Origin: CAZNLH01 sp964573995
GTDB lineage: Bacteria > Gemmatimonadota > CAZMKB01 > CAZNLH01
Direction of reading: 5' to 3'
Length of the DNA: 64,000 nucleotides
NCBI GenBank assembly: GCA_964573995.1
Contig: CAZNLH010000010.1
Coordinates: 16,203 to 80,202, forward strand
Part shown: positions 1-7,874 of the stretch, piece after piece
Layout of the letters: every line of letters begins with the position of its first letter
How positions within the stretch are numbered: the first letter of the stretch is position 1
Position numbers and translations under genes: made by a program
Notes under the pieces: model-generated
Database searches by the model: none
Told to the model about the DNA's origin: nothing
The model's input: only the letters and a program-made list of their open reading frames with translations

Positions 1-180
1 TTACAAAAAGATATGGGGCGCAAGGCGCTATCTCAGGCAAGGGTCCCGGTGGGCGACTCGCAGCCCTCACAGGCCAACGGGGGCTCACCTGGATTATGCG
101 CCGGCGTGAACCGGGGATCCTCGCTATCATTCTGCTCGAGACCAACAACTCCACCCTTGAAGGAGGGGGCAGGTTGTCTC

Positions 181-1044
181 TTACTTCATCAGCAGCATCT
201 TCCGGGAAAGCACCCGGTCCCCGCGGCTAACGCGGTAGATGTAGGCACCAGAGGGAACGGACTCACCCCTATCGTCCCGGCCGTCCCAGGTGAAGAGATG
301 GCTCCCCCCGCCAAGGGGACCATCCACCAGGGTCCGCACGCGCCTGCCTCGAAGATCATAGATCACCAGGGAAGTATGCAGGGACGCACCCGCGGGGACA
401 TCCACCCGGATCGTCGTCACCGGGTTGAACGGGTTGGGATAGTTCTGGGAGAGGGCGAAGGAGCGAGGCAAGTGAATGCCGCCCCCGGAGCCGCCTCCTA
501 TCCCGTTCGGGTTCATGTATTGAAGGATGATGAGCCCCGCATCATCATCCGGCACGTAGGCGTACCCGCCGGCCCGGGCTACGTCCCATCCGAACGCGGT
601 ATAGCGGTTCCGGAACGCGACCTCGACTGGGTTCGATGGATCAGTCACCTGGACGATGCGGATGCCCGAGGCCTCGTCGGCCACATAGGCGTAGCCGGCG
701 TCGACGTCCACGTCCACCGCGTAGTAAGGCGTATCGAGGGAACCGACCTTGGCGGGGTTTGATGGGTCGGCCACCGAGATGATCCGCAGGCCGTCATCGT
801 CGTCCGCCACGTACGCGTAATCGGAATCCGCCATAACCCCCCAAGCATAGTCGGGGGTGTCGAAGGAGCCGACCACGACCGGATTGGCGGGATCGGAGAC
901 GTCGATCATCACCAGGCCCGGTTCTCCGTCCTCGACGTAGAGGTAGTGGCTCGCGTGGGCGAGCGCCCTCACGAAGCCCGGCGTCTCGATGCGACTCAAC
1001 TCCTGGGGGTTGGCGGGATCCGAGACGTCCAGGACGATGATCCC
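181..1044 (-). pseudogene. LVIVD-repeat secreted protein, 5' end lost
   Basis: This is the C-terminal part of a beta-propeller surface protein. Four LVIVD-type repeats are visible, each with a DVSDPANPV-like motif followed by a YAYVAD-like strand. A Gly-rich linker follows, then a roughly 90-residue terminal domain with YPNPFNP, VIYDLRGRRVRTL and SGAYIYRVSRGD. That domain is the FlgD-Ig/type IX-sorting-like tail common in FCB bacteria, so the intact protein was probably exported. The frame stays open upstream of the first possible start (TTG at 999) to about 1044, where another LVIVD repeat is cut in mid-strand and transposase sequence begins. No signal peptide remains, so I call it a truncated gene. 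Nothing recognisable lies in the 180 bases after its stop. Confidence 0.75.
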
Positions 1045-1243
1045 GCCGCGTCGAACGCGGGATCAAGGCCTCCAGATGACCCCCTCCCTCCCTCAACCTC
1101 TTCCGCCAACGATAGATCATCCTGCGATCCACCCCAAAGGCCTCCCGCGTCGCCCGCTCCCCATAACGCTCGTAGAACCTCATGATCCGCATCCTCTCCC
1201 GCGCAATCTCACTACCCGTATAACGCCGCAAACTGATCAGCAT
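1045..1243 (-). pseudogene. Transposase N-terminal fragment (HTH domain)
   Basis: An ATG at 1243 has a perfect AGGAGG nine bases upstream. The product begins with a helix-turn-helix domain containing ARERMRIMRFYERYGE, then TREAFGVDRRMIYRWRKRL and LEALIPRSTR. This is the N-terminal HTH typical of integrase-core (IS481/ISNCY-like) transposases. After about 64 residues the homology stops near position 1045-1053, and the reading continues out of frame through the LVIVD gene, so the DDE catalytic core is missing. It is a deletion remnant of an insertion sequence. The family assignment rests on recognition of the HTH pattern, not on a search. The junction could also be an assembly join. Confidence 0.6.
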
Positions 1244-1616
1244 ATCCCAACTCCTCCTGTCCAAGGACAATCCGCTGAGGATAGGATATGCTCTCATGAA
1301 ATAACCCGCCCGTGTCAACCCCTCACCCCCCTTTCCAACCCTCCGCCTCCCTCATCACCGATGTCGCATATGTATCTTAACTTTTTCAGTGCGACGCGCC
1401 GGAGGTGGGGCGAGCGTTTCCGCAAGGGCTCGTTCGTGGCCGCGAGGGGATGCGCGAGGGCGAGGAGGCGATCTCCGCCTTCGGCCTGTCATCTGCCCGT
1501 TGCGGGGTGCTTGAAGGAACTCCTCGAGCCGGTCCCAAGGGGTTCGATGAGCCCGGGTGGCCGGAGTGGAGAGGGGAGAGATCGAGGAGAAGCCGCCAGT
1601 GGCAGACCTGAGAAGC

Positions 1617-1796
1617 CAGGGGCAGAAACTGCTCCAGCGCGTCTTCAGCGTCACGCTACGATGTCCCACCTACCACACCGAGATGAAGATCATCGTTGTG
1701 ATCACCGAGGATGAGCCGATCCACAAGATCCTCAGCCACCTCAGATCCAAAAAGATCGACCCCAGGTCCGGGCCATTCGCCGAGCAGGCGGCGTGA
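1617..1796 (+). pseudogene. IS91-like transposase, C-terminal remnant
   Basis: The frame reads KLLQRVFSVTLRCP, then EMKIIVVITEDEPIHKILSHL and a short tail to TGA. This matches the conserved end of IS91/Y2-type transposases, which usually run RVF-x-VDxLxCPxCGGxM-x-IIAxIxDPxVIxKILxHL. The second Cys of the usual CPxC is replaced (CPTYH) and no transposase body is readable in any frame upstream, so this is a decayed 3' end. The flanking interval 1244-1616 shows no other gene. It adds to the evidence that the first 2 kb collected mobile elements. Confidence 0.5.
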
Positions 1797-1973
1797 GCCG
1801 CAAAGGATGTGGAATCAATGAAAAAACAGGACGGAAGGAACCGATCCGACGCCCCGGGAACCCGTACGACCTAAAATGGAAAATACGTACCCATCACATC
1901 ACTTGTCGACATTCTCATGGTGGATTCCCACCACGGCCAGGATGAAAAAATCCACGAACCCACACAATCGTGC

Positions 1974-2002
1974 TTGACAACCATGCGCCTGTCGGGTATA
2001 AT
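1974..2002 (+). promoter_or_regulatory. Consensus sigma70 promoter for the ARPP-1 gene
   Basis: TTGACA (1974-1979), a 17-base spacer and TATAAT (1997-2002) match both consensus hexamers at every base. The start codon at 2048 lies about 40 bases past the expected transcription start. A 6-bp hairpin (TGGTGG at 1918-1923, CCACCA at 1928-1933) lies about 40 bases upstream. No operator is evident. Confidence 0.85.
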
Positions 2003-2047
2003 GCAATCTGGGAATTATATTAGTTACTATTCATGGGGGTAAGCAGG

Positions 2048-3058
2048 ATGAACACAAGCGTGAGTGATTATCTGCTGAAGCTGGAATTCGGAGAACCGCA
2101 GATCTTCGGGAACATGGGGGTGATCCCGCTCTTCTCGTCCGTCTCCGGAGGGCCGAGATACATCACGATGAAGGAGGCGATGGACGGAGGGCATCTCGAG
2201 GTGACCGAGGTCGGCTCGGAGGGATCGGTGCCGAACCTGAAGGTGAGGAACGGGGCGGAGACGTCGGTCCTCCTCCTCGACGGCGAGGAGGTGGTGGGCG
2301 CCAAGCAGAACCGGGTGCTCAACACGACGATCCTGATCCGGAAGAAGTCGGAGGTGACCATCCCCGTGAGCTGCACGGAGCAGGGGCGGTGGCACTACGC
2401 CTCGCCGAAGTTCGAGGATTCGGACGTCGTCCTGGCGCACCAGGTCCGGAGGAAAAAGGCGGCCGCGGTCGCCCGTTCGCTGGCATTCTCCAACACGTTT
2501 GCCTCCAACCAGGGCGAGATCTGGAATGGGATCCACGAGATGTCGATGAAGGCCAACGTGCACTCCGCGACCGGGGCCATGAAGGACGTCTTCACCTCCC
2601 GGCGCAACGTGCTGGAGGATTACCTGAAGGCGTTCGCGTGCCGGCCCGGCCAGCGGGGGATCCTGGTCTTCGTCGAGGGGGAGGTGGTCGGATTCGACCT
2701 CCTGTCGCGCGATACGGCCTGGGGGCTCCTCCATTCGAAGGTGGTGAGGAGCTACGCGATGGACGCGATGCTCCGGCCGAAGAGTAAGGATGCCGGGGTA
2801 TATGTCACGGAGGCACAGCGCTTCGTTGACCTTGCGCGGGAGTGCAAGGAGAAGAAGTACAAGTCGATCGGTCAGGGATGGGACTACCGGTTAGACGGGG
2901 AGAGGATCATCGGGTCCGCGCTCGTCTTCCGCAACGCCGTCGTCCATACCGCCTTCTTCGGGACGGACGGTGCCGCGGAGCAGGGACGGGGGCGGATGGA
3001 TACCGGCAGGATCGCGAGTTTACTCCAGCGCCGGCGTTCCCGGTATCCTCTCGACTGA
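2048..3058 (+). CDS. ARPP-1 domain protein
   Basis: This 336-residue soluble protein has the layout of the ARPP-1 family (ARG and rhodanese-phosphatase-superfamily-associated protein domain). Recognisable blocks are GPRYITMKEAM, EVTEVGSEGSVPNLKV, LLLDGEEVVGAKQNRVLNTT and IPVSCTEQGRW, all in the first third. No signal peptide or membrane segment is seen. Biochemical function is not established; the family name comes from gene neighbourhoods proposed for stress or conflict systems, and neither partner is adjacent here. I chose the ATG at 2048 over one at 2033 because GGGGGT sits seven bases before it. The gene is monocistronic, has its own consensus promoter and is flanked by gene debris. Family assignment is by recognised motifs. 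Confidence 0.7.
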   Translation: MNTSVSDYLLKLEFGEPQIFGNMGVIPLFSSVSGGPRYITMKEAMDGGHLEVTEVGSEGSVPNLKVRNGAETSVLLLDGEEVVGAKQNRVLNTTILIRKKSEVTIPVSCTEQGRWHYASPKFEDSDVVLAHQVRRKKAAAVARSLAFSNTFASNQGEIWNGIHEMSMKANVHSATGAMKDVFTSRRNVLEDYLKAFACRPGQRGILVFVEGEVVGFDLLSRDTAWGLLHSKVVRSYAMDAMLRPKSKDAGVYVTEAQRFVDLARECKEKKYKSIGQGWDYRLDGERIIGSALVFRNAVVHTAFFGTDGAAEQGRGRMDTGRIASLLQRRRSRYPLD

Positions 3059-3084
3059 GAAAATAGGGACTCTTCCCAATTTCA

Positions 3085-3101
3085 GGTGGGCAGTGCCCAC
3101 C
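3085..3101. repeat. Perfect palindrome, possible REP-like unit
   Basis: GGTGGGCA and TGCCCACC form an uninterrupted 8-bp inverted repeat around a single G, 26 bases after the ARPP-1 stop. The following CCTACG resembles a short palindromic repeat found scattered in many bacterial genomes. No T-tract follows, so it is a poor intrinsic terminator, although the stem could still protect the transcript end. Only one copy is in this window. Confidence 0.4.
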
Positions 3102-3252
3102 CTACGACACCGATCTCCGGCTCCTTCCACATCCGGAGGGCTGCCTTGCAGATAACAGATCGAGATGTAATTCGGAAACCCTGATCCTGAACAGTGCGCT
3201 ACACCAAGCCTGCGGGACGCCCGAATTGAGAGGTGCAAGGAGGTCGTCATGA

Positions 3253-3435
3253 TCATGGATGCAGTAAACCGGGTCTCGAGGATCGCTTGGCGCCCATCTC
3301 CTGGGCCTTGCAGATCATCCGGTCGACCGCCTGCTCCCTCGATTCGGCCATCATCTTGGTGTAATAGGTGATCTCACCGCCGATGACATCTCGCAGGATG
3401 GCAAGGATATCTCTCCCGAGGTGGCGGGCCCGGAT
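3253..3435 (-). pseudogene. YbjQ/UPF0145 (DUF74) family remnant
   Basis: Read on the minus strand this gives 60 residues beginning IRARHLGRDILAILRD, then GGEITYYTKMMAESREQA and RMICKAQEMGAK. This is the central part of the YbjQ family, a small oligomeric fold sometimes called a heavy-metal-binding domain, whose usual sequence runs IRARHxGRDIxAGLRxIxGGEI and ends in GANAVVG. A TAG lies directly upstream (3436-3438), so the N-terminal strand and start are gone. After GAK the sequence departs from the family and stops. No start codon or ribosome-binding site fits. I call it a decayed gene with confident family but no function. Confidence 0.65.
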
Positions 3436-4255
3436 CTAGGGAGTTTCCTTCCTCCGTGGACCTGCCCCGCTCGTCACTTCTCACGAGTTCTTACCATGAT
3501 GAACCGGCTGATACCGCTCCTCGCCTTTCGAAATCATCCATGCAACCGCTTCCTATCCAGAGGGTAACTGACTCCCAGGCACTCCTCCTTGCTGACCCCG
3601 GCATCATTCTTTAGTGACCTCTCCGGTCCCATCCCTGATCCTCCTTCTATCGACCACCGACCATCTCAATCCCGATCCGGAATGTACGACCCTTACTCAA
3701 TACAGATCAAGAACAGGACGACAAGACCATTCGAAGCGGTCCCACCCATGATATGATGATCATTCGCCGCCAATTCATGCCGGTCCACAACACCGCCCAT
3801 CGGTCTGTTAAATGCCACTACCGAGATAAAACCTCCCCGCTCACTTCTGCTCGGAACACTCAACACCCTCCGTGCATCACCATTGCTATGAACAGGACCA
3901 CCAGGAATCGACCTTCTGAACCCCTTGCCGGTTCAATGAAAGGACACCATCGTCTCGATTATTACCGTTGAGTACAATAACACAAAAAATACCTCCCTGT
4001 CAAGAAAACAGTTTGAAAATTACTGAAACTGGATACCTATATTGAGATATGACTTAGGTATGGATGCAATGAGAGGAATAGAAAATTCCGTATGAGGGAA
4101 AGAAAAAGTCGCCGTTGAATGAATCAGTATAGAAGCAAGAGGTCGAACGTAATGATCCGGTGGAGAACAGGTGATAATCGGTAGAGACAATAGAAGAAAT
4201 AGGAAGAGACGTTTTTTTTGGAAGGACTCTTTCTACGTTTAAATATCAAGATCCT
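3436..4255. other. Gene-free interval downstream of rpoD
   Basis: Scanning both strands shows only short open frames with no ribosome-binding site and no familiar motif. The left half is of ordinary composition and may be decayed coding sequence. The right half (about 3970-4255) is A-rich on the plus strand and has an octa-T run at 4212-4219. I see no intrinsic terminator for rpoD: the hairpin-like arms near its stop are not followed by a T-tract on the transcribed strand. Confidence 0.5.
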
Positions 4256-5971
4256 TCACGGATATTCGATGTAGCCCTTCAACTCCTTGCTCCTGCTGGG
4301 ATGCCTGAGTTTTCTCAACGCCTTCGATTCTATCTGTCTGACGCGCTCCCGGGTAATGTTAAAGATGTTGCCCACCTCCTCCAGTGTCCTCGGTCGTCCG
4401 TCTCCTATCCCGAACCGCATCCTGATCACCCTCTCCTCTTTCTTTGAAAGCGTATTGAGCACCGTACTTATCTTGTCCTGCAGGATGGCGAAGGCCGCCT
4501 TCTGCGCAGGCGAGGTGATCTGAGTATCCTCGATGAATTCCCCAAGCCTGCTGTCATCGTGTTCCTTGAGCGGGCGGTCGAGGGAGATCGTTTCCACCGA
4601 GACCTTCAGCACCGCTTTCACCTTATCGGCCGGCATCTTGACCTCACGAACGATCTCTTCAACGGTCGGCTCCCGCCCGTAATTCTGTACGAGCCTCCTC
4701 ATCACCTTGCCGACCTTGTTGATGGCCTCGATCATGTGGACCGGTATCCTGATCGTTCGGGCCTGATCGGCGATGGCCCGCGTCATGGCCTGGCGGATCC
4801 ACCAGGTTGCATAGGTGCTGAACTTGTACCCCCTCCGGTAATTGAATTTCTCTGTCGCCCGGATAAGGCCCCCGTTTCCTTCCTGGATCAGGTCCAGGAA
4901 TTCAACCCCGCGATTGCTGTACCGCTTCGCGATGCTGATCACCAGCCTGACGTTGGCCTCGATTAGATTCCTGGAAGAACGCCCGACCAGGGCCTGGTAC
5001 CGCTCCATCCTCTCGACAAGTTCGATCAACCTGGCATGATCCAGGTCCGTTTTCCTCTCTATCCACCTAATCCGCCTCTTCGCCCTTCGCATAGTGAGGG
5101 CCCACCCGCGGATACTCACCGGATCTATTCCATCCCTCAACAGGCTCGCGTTCTTCTTATAGCGGTTGTATTCACTCATTATCTCCCTGCAAGAGAGCCC
5201 CACCTCTCTTTCAACCCTCTCGATCTCCGCCATCGCCCTCCGAGCCTCTTCAGCGAGACTCCTCAGGTCATCCATGAGTCGATCTATCCTGGATTGTTTC
5301 AGGGGGAGACTCAGGAGATGTTTCTTGATCTCGTCCTTTAGATGGTCGATTTTATCGGTGTACTTGTTCTCCGGGTTATCCTTCCTCCTCTCTTTGAGCC
5401 GCTGGATCTCCTCGAAGTGGGTCACACACTCCCTGATCATCTCCATCATTGAATCGTGAGACATCTCCGAGGGCCTATCCCCATTCCCTGATATAAGGTC
5501 GAGGTCAAGGACCTCCTCCAGTTGTATATCACTCCCGTCGAGTTTCCTGCTGGTGTCAAGGAGATTCCGGATCGAAGAAGTAGACTGGAAGAGGATCTCC
5601 ATTATCCCATGCTTTCCCTCTTCGATCCGCTTGGCCAATTCTACTTCTTCCTCCCGCGTCAAAAGAGGCACCTTCCCCATCTCCCGTAAATACATCTTCA
5701 CCGGATCATCCGTCCGTACCCGCTTTCTTCCGGACGAAAAGGCGCCCCTTCTCCTCCTTGCCCTCCTAGCCAGTTCACGTTCATATTCCTCCCGGTTTTC
5801 AACGACCAGGATACCCTTCGTACCTATGGACAGGAGCAACTTGTCAATGACTACGGGATCGAACAAGTCCTCGGGCAACATATCATTGAGTTGATCGTAA
5901 GAGAGATAACCGGACTTCTGCCCGGCTTCGATTACCTTGTTCAGAAGTTTCTGATCGATATCTTCGGACAT
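4256..5971 (-). CDS. rpoD: RNA polymerase primary sigma factor RpoD
   Basis: This 571-residue protein is the housekeeping sigma factor that directs core RNA polymerase to -35/-10 promoters. It has an N-terminal region 1.1 (about residues 1-70), region 1.2 starting DDPVKMYLREMG, and a charged non-conserved stretch. Region 2 follows with NVRLVISIAKRY and KFSTYATWWIRQAMTRA, then region 3 and the region 4 helix-turn-helix TRERVRQIESKALRKLRHP near the C-terminus. Length is normal for a group 1 sigma. It is the last gene of the rpsU-mutS2-dnaG-rpoD run, 95 bases after dnaG. The several near-consensus TTGACA/TATAAT promoters in this window agree with the intact region 2.4/4.2 motifs. Confidence 0.97.
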   Translation of the reverse strand: MSEDIDQKLLNKVIEAGQKSGYLSYDQLNDMLPEDLFDPVVIDKLLLSIGTKGILVVENREEYERELARRARRRRGAFSSGRKRVRTDDPVKMYLREMGKVPLLTREEEVELAKRIEEGKHGIMEILFQSTSSIRNLLDTSRKLDGSDIQLEEVLDLDLISGNGDRPSEMSHDSMMEMIRECVTHFEEIQRLKERRKDNPENKYTDKIDHLKDEIKKHLLSLPLKQSRIDRLMDDLRSLAEEARRAMAEIERVEREVGLSCREIMSEYNRYKKNASLLRDGIDPVSIRGWALTMRRAKRRIRWIERKTDLDHARLIELVERMERYQALVGRSSRNLIEANVRLVISIAKRYSNRGVEFLDLIQEGNGGLIRATEKFNYRRGYKFSTYATWWIRQAMTRAIADQARTIRIPVHMIEAINKVGKVMRRLVQNYGREPTVEEIVREVKMPADKVKAVLKVSVETISLDRPLKEHDDSRLGEFIEDTQITSPAQKAAFAILQDKISTVLNTLSKKEERVIRMRFGIGDGRPRTLEEVGNIFNITRERVRQIESKALRKLRHPSRSKELKGYIEYP

Positions 5972-6066
5972 CCTTGCGCCTTTACATGTCGACCGTGATA
6001 TGCATCCACCTCTTCCACCCTGATCATCATCTCACAGATGATCAAGCCCTCTGCCGCCTGCCTGAC

Positions 6067-7842
6067 TCAACCCCCCTGATCGAGGGAAATGGAGTCCGAC
6101 TGGAGGCTTATCAGGCGCTTCTTGAGACGGTAAAATCGTCGCACGAGTTCGTCGTCTCCGCCGTCAAGACTCCCCAGGCCCTCCTTGATATGATCCATCT
6201 CGTCCTTTACCCTGCGGGCTTCAACGCCCCTCAAACAATCCTGCAAAATTCTTTCCGGATCGGTGACCTCATCGCTCGCCAGGCACAACCCTGAAATCAG
6301 GGGTTGCAGATCCTCGGAGACTTCATTAATCACCCTGTCGGGCGGCAGGGCGCCTGAGCCCTTGAAGAGTTCGGATAACTCACTGTATGCCTTCTTGTAA
6401 AGGGGATTAAGAAAATCCTCCGGTGAAAGGCATTCCAGGATCCTGGATAGGAATTCTCCGCCCATCAACATGAGATGAATGAGATAGCGCTCCATAGTAC
6501 CCTCGAACCCATGCAATCCCAACTTTTCTCTCCCCTTCCCGTTCTTATGAGATCGCCTAAGGGAGACATCGCGGCCACCTTTCATGCGATGCTCAAGGAC
6601 GTGCTTATCGACCCCAAGGCATTCGGATGCCTTTGCGAGATAAATATCACGGATGAGATCGTCCTTGACATTCTTTATCGTGCTCAGAAGATGCTCGGCC
6701 GAAGTTCGCTTACCGCTTACGGACGACAGGAGCCCGCGTTCCTCCAGGATCCTGATCTTAAGATCGAATACATCCTCGGCCCCCTCCAATAACTCTCTGA
6801 AGCGTTCCATACCGTTGCCGCGCACGTAGGAATCAGGGTCTTCTCCCTCGGGCAGAAGCGCAGCCTTTACACCCATGCCGTGCTTGAGAAAGATGTCTCC
6901 TGTTCTGAACGTGGCCCTGAGGCCCGCTTCGTCTCGATCATAGATGAGGATCGCCGTCTTCGCAGCACGCGACAGGAGCGCGGCCTGATCTTCCGTAAGC
7001 GCCGTCCCCATCGGAGCCACCACGTTCGTCACACCTTCATGAAACAGCCGGATCAGGTCCGTGTAGCCCTCGACGATCAAGACCTCTCCCGTCAGCCGTA
7101 TCTTCCCCCTCGCGGCATGATATCCAAAGAGTATCTTCCGCTTGGAGAAGATAGCCGTATCGGGGGAATTCAAGTACTTTGGCGCACCGCCTCCAAATTC
7201 CCTCCCCGCGAACCCGGATACCCTCCCACGATGGTCCTTGATTGGAAAGAGTATCCGCCGCCTGAAATAGTCGTAAAACCCGCTTTTCGCCTCTGCCAAT
7301 AGGCCGCACCGTACCAGCACGTCGGTCGAAAAATTTTCGCTGCGAGCATGCTTCAACAGGAGATCCCATTCATCCGGGGCATATCCAAGAGAAAAGGCAT
7401 CGATTGTTTCCCTGTCGATGCCCCTCTCTTTCAGGTATTCGCGGGCGGCCCCACCCATTTTATCATCCAGCAGGATTCGATGATAGCATTCCATCGCAAG
7501 GCGGTTGGCTGCGTACAGGTCCGCGTACGGCGAAGGATGTCCCCGTGGGCGGGATCGTTCAGGGATTCGAACGCCTACCTGCCCGGCCAGCATCTTCAGC
7601 GCCTCGGGGAAATCGACGCCTTCGATCTCCATTATGAATCCAAGGACATCGCCCCCCTTTCCACACCCAAAACAATGAAATAGGTCCTTTTCAGGGCTAA
7701 CGGTGAAAGACGGCGTCTTCTCCGAATGAAAGGGGCACAGTCCCACGAAATTCTTGCCCTGTTTCTTCAACGTGAGATATCTACTCACCGTTGAAACAAT
7801 ATCCGCCCGGTCTTTGACCTCCTGAACGACATCATCGGACAT
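6067..7842 (-). CDS. dnaG: DNA primase DnaG
   Basis: DnaG synthesises RNA primers at the replication fork. The N-terminal CHC2 zinc finger is complete: Cys36, His39, Cys57 and Cys60 around CPFH and CFGCGKGGD. The RNA polymerase core follows with GYAPDEWD. The TOPRIM domain has VLIVEGYTD (about residue 255) and the metal-binding YDRDEAG, where the usual DGD is DRD with both aspartates kept. The C-terminal part, after about residue 430, is the variable helicase-interaction domain. The 591-residue length is standard. It lies 32 bases downstream of mutS2 and upstream of rpoD, inside the macromolecular-synthesis operon. Start ATG at 7842. Confidence 0.97.
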   Translation of the reverse strand: MSDDVVQEVKDRADIVSTVSRYLTLKKQGKNFVGLCPFHSEKTPSFTVSPEKDLFHCFGCGKGGDVLGFIMEIEGVDFPEALKMLAGQVGVRIPERSRPRGHPSPYADLYAANRLAMECYHRILLDDKMGGAAREYLKERGIDRETIDAFSLGYAPDEWDLLLKHARSENFSTDVLVRCGLLAEAKSGFYDYFRRRILFPIKDHRGRVSGFAGREFGGGAPKYLNSPDTAIFSKRKILFGYHAARGKIRLTGEVLIVEGYTDLIRLFHEGVTNVVAPMGTALTEDQAALLSRAAKTAILIYDRDEAGLRATFRTGDIFLKHGMGVKAALLPEGEDPDSYVRGNGMERFRELLEGAEDVFDLKIRILEERGLLSSVSGKRTSAEHLLSTIKNVKDDLIRDIYLAKASECLGVDKHVLEHRMKGGRDVSLRRSHKNGKGREKLGLHGFEGTMERYLIHLMLMGGEFLSRILECLSPEDFLNPLYKKAYSELSELFKGSGALPPDRVINEVSEDLQPLISGLCLASDEVTDPERILQDCLRGVEARRVKDEMDHIKEGLGSLDGGDDELVRRFYRLKKRLISLQSDSISLDQGG

Positions 7843-7874
7843 CGATGATCCTCATTTCGGTATCCATATTCACC

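Noticed and set aside
13..762. A 249-codon plus-strand frame opposite the LVIVD gene
   Set aside because: It has no family motif or ribosome-binding site; the minus-strand frame gives clear LVIVD and sorting-tail sequence.
4200..4255. Hairpin with an octa-T run after rpoD as a terminator
   Set aside because: The T run lies on the plus strand, so the minus-strand rpoD transcript would carry A residues there; the stem is also long-looped.
7560..7580. A tRNA-like GATTCGAAC motif
   Set aside because: It lies inside dnaG and no cloverleaf can be drawn around it.
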